Positions 18,845 to 27,593 are shown, numbered from the stretch's first letter. The stretch: 64,000 nucleotides of DNA from Jeotgalicoccus meleagridis (GCF_903994045.1 NZ_CAJEWD010000004.1:1-64000), one strand, 5' to 3'. Notes: generated by a model from the sequence alone, not told the origin. A program made the numbers and translations.

Positions 18845-19711
18845 TTATTTCTTTTTACGTTTCTTTTTAGGTTTTACTCTTGAATTCTGTAAACGTTTCT
18901 CTTTTTCTGCCTTTTCTTTTTCATGCGCTTCAATGATTGGTGCCATTTCTTCATGAACTTTTTTGCGGTAGAAAGTATTACCAGCCCATGTTTGGAATAT
19001 TAGGAATAGTCCACCCACTGCCCAGTATAAGGGAAGTGCTGATGGAGAAATTGCTGAAATCCAAATAATCATTATCGGCGAAATGAACATGAATAAACGC
19101 ATCTGTTGACGTTGTTCTTGAGCAACAAATTGCATTGATACCCATGCTTGAATTGCATAAACAATACCCGCAATCGCGACCATGAAATAGTCAGTTTGAG
19201 TTAAGTCTAACCAAAGGAAATCTGGATGCGCTTCGATTCCACCTTCTGATGGGAATCTTAGAGCAAAATATAAAGCCATAACAATCGGCATTTGAATAAG
19301 GATTGGTAAACAACCCATGTTTAGAGGATTGATATCATGCTTCTTGTATAGTGCCATCATTTCTTGTTGAGCTTCCATTTTTTCTTCTTGAGTTGTTGCA
19401 ACTTTTACTTTCTCTTGGATAGCTTCCATTTCAGGTTTAACTATCTTCATTTTTTCTCTCATCATCATCTGATTCTTGTATGTACGCATCATGAATGGGA
19501 AAATCGCTAAACGAACGATTAACGTAATGATGATAATTGCCAAACCATAGTTATAATCTAAATTATCTCCAAGCCAATGTAGGAGCGAGTCCATCGGGCT
19601 AACAAGAGTATTGTAGAAGAAACCGTCTCTATTCTCTGGCTGAGAATAATCACACCCTGCAAGGAATAAAACTAAAACCATAGAAGCAGGAAATAGCCAT
19701 TTTTTAATCAT
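18845..19711 (-). CDS. yidC: Membrane protein insertase YidC/OxaA (lipoprotein)
   Basis: Inserts membrane proteins with or without SecYEG. 288 aa, with a lipoprotein signal peptide ending LFLAGC (Cys20) and five expected membrane helices starting around residue 53. Family segments include NPLNMGCLPILIQMPIVMALYFALR and the cytoplasmic coiled-coil hairpin around EAIQEKVKVATTQEEKMEAQ. The C-terminus is basic (KPKKKRKKK), common for ribosome contact. Staphylococci usually have one such lipoprotein form; no second copy lies in this window. Confidence 0.95.
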   Translation of the reverse strand: MIKKWLFPASMVLVLFLAGCDYSQPENRDGFFYNTLVSPMDSLLHWLGDNLDYNYGLAIIIITLIVRLAIFPFMMRTYKNQMMMREKMKIVKPEMEAIQEKVKVATTQEEKMEAQQEMMALYKKHDINPLNMGCLPILIQMPIVMALYFALRFPSEGGIEAHPDFLWLDLTQTDYFMVAIAGIVYAIQAWVSMQFVAQEQRQQMRLFMFISPIMIIWISAISPSALPLYWAVGGLFLIFQTWAGNTFYRKKVHEEMAPIIEAHEKEKAEKEKRLQNSRVKPKKKRKKK

Positions 19712-19808
19712 TTCTTCACCTCAAATAATATCTCACATAAAAAAGATTGTATCATAAATCCTAGTGTATAAAAACCACTTTCCAATTCTAATTCACTATT
19801 TCACAATC

Positions 19809-20423
19809 TTATTTTAGTAATTGTGTCACGGTTTGTTCAATATTATCCGATTGTGTAATGACTGAAATGACTGAAATACCATCTGCCCCATGGGATAAAC
19901 ATTCTTTATAGTTACTGATATTTATGCCACCAATCGCAACAAGCGGTAACTCTGTGTTTTTAGCCACTGCTTCTAAACCACTCAAACCAATAGCATCTCC
20001 TGCATCATCTTTTGAAGTCGTCAAGAATACAGGTCCAGTACCTAAATAAGAAACTTTGGATAAATTACTAGATTTCAATTCACTTAAATTCCCTACTGAT
20101 AAACCAACAATTTTATCATCAAAAAAGCTAGGTAAGTCAGCCGGATCAATATCATCTTGACCTAGATGTATACCATCAGCTTCCACTTTAATCGCTAATT
20201 CTACATCGTCGTTAATAATGAAGGGAATATCATACTTTTGACATAAGACTTTTACATCATGAGCAAAGTTAACAAGTTCATCTCCTGTTTTAATACCTTG
20301 GCCTTTTTCTCTGAGTTGAAAACAAGTCACACCAGCTTTAAAGGCTTCTTCTAAGTCTTTTAAAGGATTTTTAAAAGACTTAGAAGAGGCAATGAGATAG
20401 AGTCTTAAAAGATCCTTATTCAA
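19809..20423 (-). CDS. thiE: Thiamine-phosphate synthase
   Basis: Joins HMP-diphosphate and thiazole phosphate to thiamine phosphate. 204-aa TIM-barrel protein with GVTCFQLREKG, INDDVELAIKVEADGIHLGQDD, GPVFLTTSKDDA and VAIGGINISN. The TTG start at 20423 is inferred: it overlaps the thiM stop by 8 bp (TTGAATAA), has GGTGG upstream, and gives the family's normal N-terminus. A longer frame with ATG would overlap thiM by 62 bp and add basic residues. Last gene of thiD-thiM-thiE. Confidence 0.92.
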   Translation of the reverse strand: MNKDLLRLYLIASSKSFKNPLKDLEEAFKAGVTCFQLREKGQGIKTGDELVNFAHDVKVLCQKYDIPFIINDDVELAIKVEADGIHLGQDDIDPADLPSFFDDKIVGLSVGNLSELKSSNLSKVSYLGTGPVFLTTSKDDAGDAIGLSGLEAVAKNTELPLVAIGGINISNYKECLSHGADGISVISVITQSDNIEQTVTQLLK

Positions 20424-21186
20424 AAGTTTCCACCGCTTTTCTTTCAAAATCATTTTCTTTAAAATTATATATTTCATCTATTAACTGACTTCTAAATTGA
20501 CTTGGGCCACCACTTAAGTGAGCCCCTTTTTCTGCTGCAATATTATATAAAGAAATTGCTTTAACGACCGCTTCATAGGACTGATCCACTGCTAAAAACG
20601 CAGCACAAAAACTACCCAAAATACAACCAGATCCCGTAATTGTTGCTTGGTAAAAATGACCGTTTTTCATAATAAACTGTTCCTCATGATCAACATAGGA
20701 ATCAATTTCCCCAGTGACTAAGACAGGCACTTTTAATTCTTGAAAGACGAGTTTTGCGATATCACTTGTTTTTTCTGTTTCTACAGAATCAACACCTTTA
20801 CTCTGACTCATCTGACCACTTAGGGCTAACATTTCACTCGCATTACCTTTTACTAAGGAAAATTCATAGCTTTCTAATAACTGATCTACCAAGTTCTTTC
20901 TAAAGCTCGATGCCCCATAACCAACAGGATCTAATACTAAAGGAACCTTAAATTCATTGGCATATTGGGCAGCTTTTTTATATAGTTCTATTTTCTCTTC
21001 TGAAGCAGTACCAATATTAAGTAAGACTCCACCAGCATGTTGAATAATGTCTTTTAATTCTCTTTTTTCATTACTCATAATGGGTGATGCTCCAAGTGCA
21101 AGTAAACCGTTAGCAGTATCCGTTTTTACCACATCATTAGTAATACACAAAATTAAGGGTTTGATACGTCTGACTAAATCGATCAT
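20416..21186 (-). CDS. thiM: Hydroxyethylthiazole kinase
   Basis: Phosphorylates the thiazole alcohol in salvage of thiamine. 256 aa, ribokinase-like fold with CITNDVVKTDTANGLLALGASPIM at the N-terminus, VLDPVGYGASSFR and the ATP/catalytic segment TGSGCILGSFCAAFL. Lies 5 bp downstream of thiD and overlaps thiE. Together with ThiD and ThiE it gives a salvage route from HMP and thiazole; no thiC or thiG is present here. Confidence 0.95.
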   Translation of the reverse strand: MIDLVRRIKPLILCITNDVVKTDTANGLLALGASPIMSNEKRELKDIIQHAGGVLLNIGTASEEKIELYKKAAQYANEFKVPLVLDPVGYGASSFRKNLVDQLLESYEFSLVKGNASEMLALSGQMSQSKGVDSVETEKTSDIAKLVFQELKVPVLVTGEIDSYVDHEEQFIMKNGHFYQATITGSGCILGSFCAAFLAVDQSYEAVVKAISLYNIAAEKGAHLSGGPSQFRSQLIDEIYNFKENDFERKAVETFE

Positions 21187-21191
21187 ATAAA

Positions 21192-21986
21192 TTAATCCTC
21201 CTTATAACTAAAGTGGTTCACTGGACCATTACCTCGTCCAATATTTGGTGAGTTTTGAATTGCATCTGTAATGTAGGCTTTAGCAGTTTTAAAAGCTTCC
21301 ATCACCGACTTTTTCTTAGCAAGCTCAGCTGTTAGTACAGCTGAAAAAGTACAGCCAGTACCATGCGTTTGATTGGTATCAATTCTATTCGCACTCAGGG
21401 TAAATATATCATTGCCATCATACAGATAGTCTATGGCATCTCCTTCTAGGTGACCGCCTTTAATGATGACATTACTCGCACCCATGTCCTCTCTCATTAT
21501 TTTAAGTGCAACTTTAATATCCTCTTCACTCGTAATTTTCATTCCTGCAATAGCTTCTGCTTCATGTAAGTTTGGTGTAATGATGTCTGCTAATGGTATG
21601 AGTTCATTAATTAAAGTATTCATTGATTGATCGGTCATCAAACGATCACCACTTGTTGCAATCATGACAGGGTCCATCACATAAGGTATCTTATATTTTT
21701 TAATATATTTTGCTACAAGTGTCATCATGTCAGCTTCTGCAATCATACCTGTTTTTAAGGCATGAGGTAGCTCGTCATCAAACACACTCTTAAGCTCTTT
21801 ATCGATAAAATCCACCGGTACGTTGAAAACATCTTGAACACCTAAGGTGTTTTGGGCTGTTAAGGATGTGATCACCGCCATGCCATATACTTCTCTTGAA
21901 TGCATCGCTTTCATATCAGCAAGTATTCCTGCTCCACCTGTAGGATCATTTCCTGCGATTGTTAACCCAATTGGTAATTTCGACAT
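21192..21986 (-). CDS. thiD: Hydroxymethylpyrimidine/phosphomethylpyrimidine kinase
   Basis: Two-step kinase making HMP-diphosphate. 264 aa, ribokinase family: GNDPTGGAGILADMKAM, TAQNTLGVQ, VMDPVMIATSGDRLM and the anion-hole motif HGTGCTFSAVL. The ATG is preceded by AGGAGG, which lies just after the riboswitch terminator hairpin. First structural gene of the operon; staphylococci usually have tenA in front, which is absent here. Confidence 0.95.
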   Translation of the reverse strand: MSKLPIGLTIAGNDPTGGAGILADMKAMHSREVYGMAVITSLTAQNTLGVQDVFNVPVDFIDKELKSVFDDELPHALKTGMIAEADMMTLVAKYIKKYKIPYVMDPVMIATSGDRLMTDQSMNTLINELIPLADIITPNLHEAEAIAGMKITSEEDIKVALKIMREDMGASNVIIKGGHLEGDAIDYLYDGNDIFTLSANRIDTNQTHGTGCTFSAVLTAELAKKKSVMEAFKTAKAYITDAIQNSPNIGRGNGPVNHFSYKED

Positions 21987-22000
21987 CTTATTTCCTCCTA

Positions 22001-22030
22001 AAAAAACTCACTTCAAGAGAAGTGAGTTAA
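22001..22030 (-). terminator. Riboswitch-associated terminator before thiD
   Basis: On the minus strand AACTCACTTC, loop TCTT, GAAGTGAGTT plus six or more T. It lies between the TPP aptamer and the thiD ribosome binding site, so TPP would stop transcription here. Confidence 0.88.
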
Positions 22031-22052
22031 TATATGAGAGTAAATCTCATTG

Positions 22053-22137
22053 ACTACACTTCCCTACGCCAGCATGATCTGGATCAGGTATAAGGGACAA
22101 GTATTTATACTATCTCAGCCAGTTGGCGCCCCTAGTG
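22053..22137 (-). promoter_or_regulatory. TPP riboswitch (THI element)
   Basis: The minus strand carries the aptamer signature: AGGGGCGCC, then CTGAGAT in the pyrimidine-sensing helix, and ACCTGATCCAGATCATGC followed by GCGTAGGGA. All core THI-box elements are present in order. The variable arm between CTGAGAT and ACCTGATC is short. It controls thiDME through the following terminator. Confidence 0.96.
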
Positions 22138-22158
22138 ATTAATATTGTATTTATTTCA

Positions 22159-23724
22159 TCATAACAGATTGCGTCTTTTAAACAAGAACATACCTGCCAA
22201 CATCATAATTATTGCAATAATAGTAAGATAGATGATGATATTTATATCTATAGACTCAAGTGGAACTTCGGCTAAATATAATATTGGACTGAGCCTTAAA
22301 AATACATCATCGATTTGTAATATCTGCCCTAGATAATTAGCCAAGAACATATAAGTTAAATAGACCCAGACGACGATATGTGCTTGTTTTGAAATGCCAA
22401 TTAAAAGTGATGACAAGCCGATCACTAAGACAATCACCACACTATAATTTAAAAATGCGAGTAGGTAGTCTTTTTCTGTAATCGATATGTCTACACCCCT
22501 ACTTGCGACATACATACCGAGCAGTGTCAGTAGATAAGTAAATAAACTTAAGAAAAGTGCAAACACGTAATGACTTAAGTAGGTTCTTCCTCTTGAGATT
22601 TTGTTCTTTAAACTTCCAACATTTAATGCTTCTAATCGCCTCGTTTTCTCTTCAGTCAATAATCGACTATTCACCATCAGTCCAGGAACACATGCAATTA
22701 CAGCAGAAATCACAAATAATAAGCCAATAAACATCGTCGTTCCGTCACCTTGTCCAAAGGCTTCAGCTAGCATTTCATTTTGCCCGATTACCTTATCTAT
22801 GTCTCCAAATATTGATCCATATGATAAACCGACAAGTAAAAGAGCGATAGACCATGATAAGGCTAAAACTTTATTATTGTGATATAACAATTTTCTGTAA
22901 CTATTGATTTTTTTATCTTTTTTATTTTTATCAAAACTTAAATAACTATCATTAAGATCTCTGTTTTTAAATAGAGAGAAAGTCAAGATTACGATTGGCA
23001 CTATAATTAAGAAACATAGCAACCAACTTGCTGTTTCATTATCAGTGTACAACTGCATTTTAGACAACCAGTGATAAGGTGACAAAATTGAATACTTATC
23101 GTCAATCACATCGGTCATCGCTCGGTATATATAAAATCCTAAAGATACACCGAGAGTGACTCCAAAGACCATATCATCATTTTTAAACAACTGTGCAAAT
23201 AAAAGCGTTAATGAGTAGAAAAGAAAACCGAATAGTGCTAGTGAGAGTGCATAATAAAAGTTACCGCTCGTAGTAAATCCTTCAATATTATATAGATTTA
23301 AACCGATAAATAAAATGATAAAAATTAAAGAATTGATCAGTAAACCAAGTGAATATTGGCTAATCATGACCGTATTTTTACTTATACCAGTTGACATGGC
23401 ATATTCTAAAAGGCCTGATTCCTCTTCTTTCCTACTAATATCTCTAGCAAGTAAAATGACAAACACACTATGGATGATCGCCATAATTAACAACATTTGA
23501 TGAGCAAACATCACTGGCGTCGTATAATCTCCATCTGGTAAAGGTCCTATCAAGGCAACCATTGCCGGATTATCAACGGTCATCCTCATACCAGCTAATT
23601 CTTCTTTATTACTATATAAATTATTAAAGACCGCTGGAATAGATAGGGAAAAAGCTATTAAAGCAACTATCCAGATTGTTGCTTTAAAACGAATATTTTT
23701 AAAAATCAGCTTAAAATAAGTCAT
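22159..23724 (-). CDS. ABC exporter permease (COG3559 type)
   Basis: 521-aa membrane protein with about twelve predicted helices in two halves, each starting with a short cytoplasmic segment (MTYFKLIFKNIRFKATIW and KLLYHNNKVLALSWS). The extracellular DNPAMVALIGPL motif and the cytoplasmic ARDISRKEEESGLLEYAMS segment are typical of permeases labelled exporters of polyketide antibiotics. It pairs with the ATPase upstream (4-bp ATGA overlap). The substrate is unknown, and no regulator is adjacent. Confidence 0.8.
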   Translation of the reverse strand: MTYFKLIFKNIRFKATIWIVALIAFSLSIPAVFNNLYSNKEELAGMRMTVDNPAMVALIGPLPDGDYTTPVMFAHQMLLIMAIIHSVFVILLARDISRKEEESGLLEYAMSTGISKNTVMISQYSLGLLINSLIFIILFIGLNLYNIEGFTTSGNFYYALSLALFGFLFYSLTLLFAQLFKNDDMVFGVTLGVSLGFYIYRAMTDVIDDKYSILSPYHWLSKMQLYTDNETASWLLCFLIIVPIVILTFSLFKNRDLNDSYLSFDKNKKDKKINSYRKLLYHNNKVLALSWSIALLLVGLSYGSIFGDIDKVIGQNEMLAEAFGQGDGTTMFIGLLFVISAVIACVPGLMVNSRLLTEEKTRRLEALNVGSLKNKISRGRTYLSHYVFALFLSLFTYLLTLLGMYVASRGVDISITEKDYLLAFLNYSVVIVLVIGLSSLLIGISKQAHIVVWVYLTYMFLANYLGQILQIDDVFLRLSPILYLAEVPLESIDINIIIYLTIIAIIMMLAGMFLFKRRNLL

Positions 23725-24596
23725 GTTTCACCCTGATAATATTTCAAGAAGATATCTTCTAATTTAATCGGCACCGTCTCTAAGACATGCAGATTATAGA
23801 TTTTTAAATATTTTAAGAAATCCGGAATATCTTCATTATCAACTAAGAAATGGTAACCATCATGGTCGTTATAAAATTCCTTTATAAACTTTTGATGACG
23901 TAGCGCATCAATATTATCGTCAGTTCTGATAATATATTCTACTCTTGTAATATGTCTTAAATCTTCAAAACTACCAGTCTCTATAATTTGACCATCCTTA
24001 ATAATCGCTAAACTATCTACCAATTTCTCAACTTCTGATAGAATATGACTGGATAATAGGACTGTTTTACCTTGGGATTTTAAAGTCAAAATTTCCTTAT
24101 GAAACTCTCTTTCCATTAAGGGATCTAATCCTGTGGTAGGTTCATCAAAAATATAAAAATCTGCATCACTTAAAAAGGCACTAATCAAAGCAACTTTTTG
24201 TCTATTTCCCTTTGAATAATTTTTACATTTCTTCTTAGGATCCAGTTTAAAACGCTTGAGTAAGTCATTTTTACGTTCAGTATCTTTATTTCCCTTAACT
24301 GCCATCATGAAGTTTATTACTTCTCCACCAGTTAAGTTATTCCATAAATTCACATCACCTGGTACATAAGCGATTTTTTCAAGATAGTTTTTATCATTTT
24401 TAATATCTTTACCATCAAAAATAATCTTCCCTGTGTTCGCCTTCAATGCCCCAATGATCAGACGAATCGTCGTAGATTTACCAGCGCCATTTGGTCCGAT
24501 AAAGCCCATTACTTCCCCTTTTTCTACTTTTAAAGAAATATCATCCAAGGCTTTGAATTTCCCAAAACTTTTAGATAGATTCACCAGTTCAAGCAT
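23721..24596 (-). CDS. ABC transporter ATP-binding protein
   Basis: 291-aa ATPase with Walker A GPNGAGKST, Q loop region, signature YSKGNRQKVALISAFLSD, Walker B FYIFDEPTTGLDP and H-loop SSHIL. The signature reads YSKGNRQK instead of LSGGQ, as is common in drug-export ATPases. The C-terminal domain after about 215 is of the DrrA type. ATG at 24596 has GGAGG 7 nt upstream. Forms a two-component exporter with the overlapping permease. Confidence 0.88.
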   Translation of the reverse strand: MLELVNLSKSFGKFKALDDISLKVEKGEVMGFIGPNGAGKSTTIRLIIGALKANTGKIIFDGKDIKNDKNYLEKIAYVPGDVNLWNNLTGGEVINFMMAVKGNKDTERKNDLLKRFKLDPKKKCKNYSKGNRQKVALISAFLSDADFYIFDEPTTGLDPLMEREFHKEILTLKSQGKTVLLSSHILSEVEKLVDSLAIIKDGQIIETGSFEDLRHITRVEYIIRTDDNIDALRHQKFIKEFYNDHDGYHFLVDNEDIPDFLKYLKIYNLHVLETVPIKLEDIFLKYYQGET

Positions 24597-24631
24597 AGCT
24601 TTACCTCCATTCATCATCTTGATTTTACCAC

Positions 24632-24663
24632 AAAAAAACACCAACCTTATTAGGCTGGTGTGT
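24632..24663 (-). terminator. Terminator after the LysM-Rpf gene
   Basis: On the minus strand CACCAGCC, loop TAATAA, GGTTGGTG followed by seven T. Confidence 0.9.
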
Positions 24664-24675
24664 CAAAAGTATTTT

Positions 24676-25455
24676 TTATAGTCTTGAACCACAAACAGGC
24701 CATGGTGAAGCCCCTCTTTGGTTATAAAGAATTTGTGCTCTTTGTGTTTGTTCAGCTGCAGATGCTTGAGATGCGACACCAGATCCACCTACAGATTGCC
24801 AAGTTTGTGCGTCAAACTGGTAAAGTCCGTGATATAAACCATTTGAGCTAACTGCGTTTGCGTTACCACCTGACTCACAAGCTGCCAAAGCACCCCAATT
24901 TAAACCACTGTTTGTGTTGACTGTAGTTGCGACATTTTGAGTCTGTATTTGTTCCTCTTCAACCTCTTCTACAACTTCCTCTTGTGCAACATCTTCACTT
25001 TCTTCAACTACAGGCGCTGAAGATTCTTCTTGAACAGGTGCTGCCTTAGGTGCTGAATCTGAAGAAACAATGATTTCCTTACCTACAAAAATAATATCTG
25101 AAGATAAGTTATTCCACTCTTTAAGCTCTCTGACAGAAACTTCAAATTTTGCTGCAATATCTGAAAGTGTGTCTCCAGCTTCGATTTTGTATGTATCTGT
25201 TTTTCCTGTTTTTTCTTCTTTATCTTCTTTTTTTGTTTCTTCTTTGTCTTCACCGATTTCTAGAACTTGACCAGGTACGATAACATCAGTTTTTAAATCA
25301 TTATCTTTCTTAATGTCTTCAATCGATACATCATGATCTTCTGCTAATACCCATAAAGAGTCCCCAGCTTCAACTGTATATGAGGAAGCTTCTGCTGAAT
25401 ATGCAACTGTTGTTGATACTGCTGCTACTGCACCTAATGCTAATAATTTTTTCAC
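24676..25455 (-). CDS. Secreted LysM-Rpf transglycosylase-like cell-wall hydrolase
   Basis: 259 aa. A signal peptide (1-23, ending AEA) is followed by LysM1 (about 25-68), a charged linker, LysM2 (about 88-131), an acidic Glu/Val-rich linker (about 138-172) and a C-terminal Rpf/transglycosylase-like domain (about 185-259). The last contains [13 protein letters not shown] with putative catalytic Glu194, a Cys193-Cys255 pair (WPVCG), [15 protein letters not shown] and [10 protein letters not shown], close to Micrococcus luteus Rpf as I recall it. The LysM repeats should bind peptidoglycan and the enzyme cut glycan strands. GTG start with GGAGG 9 nt upstream. A WalR-like box lies upstream. Whether it has resuscitation activity is not known. 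Confidence 0.9.
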   Translation of the reverse strand: MKKLLALGAVAAVSTTVAYSAEASSYTVEAGDSLWVLAEDHDVSIEDIKKDNDLKTDVIVPGQVLEIGEDKEETKKEDKEEKTGKTDTYKIEAGDTLSDIAAKFEVSVRELKEWNNLSSDIIFVGKEIIVSSDSAPKAAPVQEESSAPVVEESEDVAQEEVVEEVEEEQIQTQNVATTVNTNSGLNWGALAACESGGNANAVSSNGLYHGLYQFDAQTWQSVGGSGVASQASAAEQTQRAQILYNQRGASPWPVCGSRL

Positions 25456-25592
25456 GACATTACTCCTCCAAATAATTTGTTTTTCTATATGTAAATTTTT
25501 TATTAATTTTTAACGTTTTCCTTACAACGCTTTTTATTATAGAGGAAATAACTATTACATAGGTTACAGTATGAATAAAAGAAAACTTAATA

Positions 25593-25609
25593 TTTACAAT
25601 TTCATTACA
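25593..25609 (-). promoter_or_regulatory. WalR (YycF) box candidate
   Basis: On the minus strand TGTAAT-GAAAT-TGTAAA is a full match to the WalR consensus TGTWAH-N5-TGTWAH, about 140 bp upstream of the LysM-Rpf start. A TATAAT at about 25532-25537 downstream lacks a recognisable -35 box, consistent with activator dependence. WalKR controls autolysins in Staphylococcus and Bacillus. Confidence 0.65.
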
Positions 25610-25667
25610 AAAACATTTCTATATATTATGTTTATCTTTCAAATTAGAATAATCAGATAATAAAAAG

Positions 25668-25706
25668 CATATCCATAAAGCCGCAGCAGCTCTATGAGAT
25701 ATGCTT
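25668..25706 (-). terminator. Terminator after the ssb paralogue
   Basis: On the minus strand AAGCATATC...GATATGCTT with an inner CATAGAGC/GCTTTATG stem and a TGCTGC loop, then TTTATT. About 45 nt downstream of the SSB gene. Confidence 0.82.
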
Positions 25707-25751
25707 GTGTGAGTGAGATGAATTGTGCATCAATAAAAGGTGGGGGTAATA

Positions 25752-26294
25752 TTAGGCTAACACTTTTTCTTTATCTTTTTTCTCAAGAGCTTCAGTAGAG
25801 ACTTCTTCAACAACATTTTGTAAAATTTCTAGATGTTTTTCTTTTTCATTTGATGGCTTATTCTTGGTCACCGGTATGGTATGTACATACTGTTCACCAA
25901 GGCTTTCCTGGATGCTATAGTGACTCACTGCTTGTTCAATTAAGTGTGATGGATTTGAAATATCAGTGCTGTTTCGTATCTTCTCAGGTATATGTTTGAT
26001 ACTTTCTACCCAGACTTCCATACGATAGTCTTTAGAGCCATCGTGCTTAGTTAAAGAAGTCGTGGCTAATTGACCACTGACTGACAGGATGTCTCCAATA
26101 TTCGCCTGTTCTAAGATGCTGGGAGTGCTTTTTCCAAAGGCTTTACAATATAAAAAATGAACTTCCTTTTCTCGTCGACTATCCTTTGGTACTCGCACTG
26201 TGGCAATTATAAATGCATTGACTGTACCTTGGCTATTTTTGGCAATAACCTTATTGCTAATGAGTTCACCGACTAACAGAACCTTATTCATCAT
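25752..26294 (-). CDS. Single-stranded DNA-binding protein paralogue (SsbB-like)
   Basis: 180 aa. The N-terminal OB fold (about 1-105) shows MNKVLLVGELISNKV, VNAFIIATVR, HFLYCKAFGKSTPSILEQ and GDILSVSGQLATTSLTKHDG. The C-terminal half is unrelated to standard SSB tails and ends EKKDKEKVLA, without the acidic DDDIPF-type tip that recruits partner proteins. Position beside ywpF and fabZ matches ssbB of B. subtilis, which is a competence gene. The ribosome binding site AAGGGGGTGATC is very strong. Paralogue role is inferred. Confidence 0.82.
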   Translation of the reverse strand: MMNKVLLVGELISNKVIAKNSQGTVNAFIIATVRVPKDSRREKEVHFLYCKAFGKSTPSILEQANIGDILSVSGQLATTSLTKHDGSKDYRMEVWVESIKHIPEKIRNSTDISNPSHLIEQAVSHYSIQESLGEQYVHTIPVTKNKPSNEKEKHLEILQNVVEEVSTEALEKKDKEKVLA

Positions 26295-26482
26295 TCAAGA
26301 TCACCCCCTTCCTGCTATAAATGTATAGGGGATTTAAATTTTCTGCAAAAAGCAATAATTTCATTTTTACACAGATTAATATACAATAATTACAAAAGAA
26401 TTAATAAAATAAACAAAAATAGAGATTATGATTAAAAACGACAACCAAAATAAAAAATTTGTATCAGATAAGGAGTCTTAAT

Positions 26483-26902
26483 TTGAAATCATTTAAAGTA
26501 ATCGATCTCAAAATTATTCAGGATAAAAACTTTCTTGTTCCAGAAGTATTAGATGGTGTGATTATCAATTTAGAGCATGGAGAACAGCCTTGGATTATTG
26601 AAATAGTCACTAAAAGCGATTTAGAAAGCTTATTAGAAAACTTAAAAGGTAGTGAGCTAGATATGATGGTCACTATAACTAGACCGACCAATGCTCCTGC
26701 TAAATTCTCTACTCAACTGATGGCTGTCAATAAAAATGAAGACAAACTATCTGTAATATTTAAAGGATCCATTGTCGACCATGGACCAAACTATGCAGAA
26801 AACCTTTTAGATTACCTTGTAAAACAAGGCTTACAAGGCGATGAACTTGTAAATGAATTCAACGCACGTATGGAATCTAAAGATCCTTTCGATGAGGAAT
26901 AA
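26483..26902 (+). CDS. YwpF-like protein
   Basis: 139-aa cytoplasmic protein starting MKSFKVIDLKIIQDKNFLVPEV, with the segment TITRPTNAPAKFST and the C-terminal LLDYLVKQGLQGDELVNEFNARM. This matches the staphylococcal/Bacillus YwpF-like family as I remember it; function unknown. The TTG start at 26483 is chosen because AAGGAG lies 7 nt before it; an upstream in-frame start has no site. Flanked by the divergent SSB gene and convergent fabZ as in relatives. Confidence 0.82.
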   Translation: MKSFKVIDLKIIQDKNFLVPEVLDGVIINLEHGEQPWIIEIVTKSDLESLLENLKGSELDMMVTITRPTNAPAKFSTQLMAVNKNEDKLSVIFKGSIVDHGPNYAENLLDYLVKQGLQGDELVNEFNARMESKDPFDEE

Positions 26903-26903
26903 A

Positions 26904-26943
26904 AAAAACGCCTATCTAATTTTTAATTAGATAGGCGTTTTTC
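26904..26943. terminator. Bidirectional terminator, ywpF-like / fabZ
   Basis: AAAAACGCCTATCTAAT and ATTAGATAGGCGTTTTT form a near-perfect stem between the two convergent genes. Confidence 0.93.
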
Positions 26944-27384
26944 TTAAGCGTTGTTTTTATTATCTGCAATTGCAAAAGTAATCTCACATTGACAAGCAAT
27001 CTCACCGTCTACTTTAGCTACGGCAGAACCTTTACCAATTGGACCTTTGATCTTAGTAATTTCTACATATAGATCTAAGGTATCTCCAGGAGTGACTTGC
27101 TTTTTAAAGCGACATTTATCAATTCCTGCAAAAAAGGCTAATTTACCTTTGAATTCTTCTTGTTGTAAAAGTGCAACCCCACCAACCTGTGCGAGTGCTT
27201 CTACGATTAATACTCCAGGCATCACTGCGTATTCTGGAAAGTGACCTTCAAAGAATGGTTCATTACCAGATACTTGTTTAATACCTCTACAACTCTTACC
27301 TGCTTCTATTTCTACCACTCTGTCTATTAATAAAAATGGCGGGCGGTGAGGTATGATTGCTTTAATTTGATCATATGTCAACAT
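26944..27384 (-). CDS. fabZ: 3-hydroxyacyl-ACP dehydratase FabZ
   Basis: Dehydrates 3-hydroxyacyl-ACP in type II fatty acid synthesis. 146 aa, hot-dog fold, with [14 protein letters not shown], the catalytic His in [19 protein letters not shown] and the Glu in EALAQ. ATG at 27384 gives the family's usual length; an in-frame TTG at 27396, overlapping the preceding stop as TTGA, is a possible alternative because AGGGG lies close to it. Coupled to the small membrane gene upstream. Confidence 0.95.
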   Translation of the reverse strand: MLTYDQIKAIIPHRPPFLLIDRVVEIEAGKSCRGIKQVSGNEPFFEGHFPEYAVMPGVLIVEALAQVGGVALLQQEEFKGKLAFFAGIDKCRFKKQVTPGDTLDLYVEITKIKGPIGKGSAVAKVDGEIACQCEITFAIADNKNNA

Positions 27385-27392
27385 GTCTATCG

Positions 27393-27581
27393 TCAACCCC
27401 TAGTTAAATTAATAATGTGTTCCCATGTCTCTATACGAAATACTCCAAAAGGATTATCAAGTATGCCATAGCCAATCATCAGTCCGAGAAAAACCAGCAC
27501 GATAGCTACGTATAAAAACAATAATATTCTAACTAATAACGGGAATCTACGGTGAACGATTTTTTGATTCTGTTCTGCCAT
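27393..27581 (-). CDS. EpuA-like small membrane protein
   Basis: 62 aa: a short basic N-terminus, one membrane helix (about 16-41) and a conserved-looking ending [17 protein letters not shown]. This is the pattern of the EpuA family, which databases often label DNA-directed RNA polymerase subunit beta although it is a small membrane protein. It lies 12 bp after murA, with fabZ following, a common Bacillales arrangement. Function unknown. Confidence 0.72.
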   Translation of the reverse strand: MAEQNQKIVHRRFPLLVRILLFLYVAIVLVFLGLMIGYGILDNPFGVFRIETWEHIINLTRG

Positions 27582-27593
27582 AGTGTTACCCCT

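Noticed and set aside
25456-25740. Possible c-di-AMP (ydaO) riboswitch before the LysM-Rpf gene
   Set aside because: Such riboswitches often precede wall hydrolase genes, but the conserved aptamer segments are not present; the region is AT-rich and better explained by a promoter, a WalR-like box and the terminator of the SSB gene.
26295-26460. ComK-like AAAA-N5-TTTT boxes before the ssb paralogue
   Set aside because: The region is so AT-rich that such matches are expected by chance; spacing is not that of a paired ComK site.
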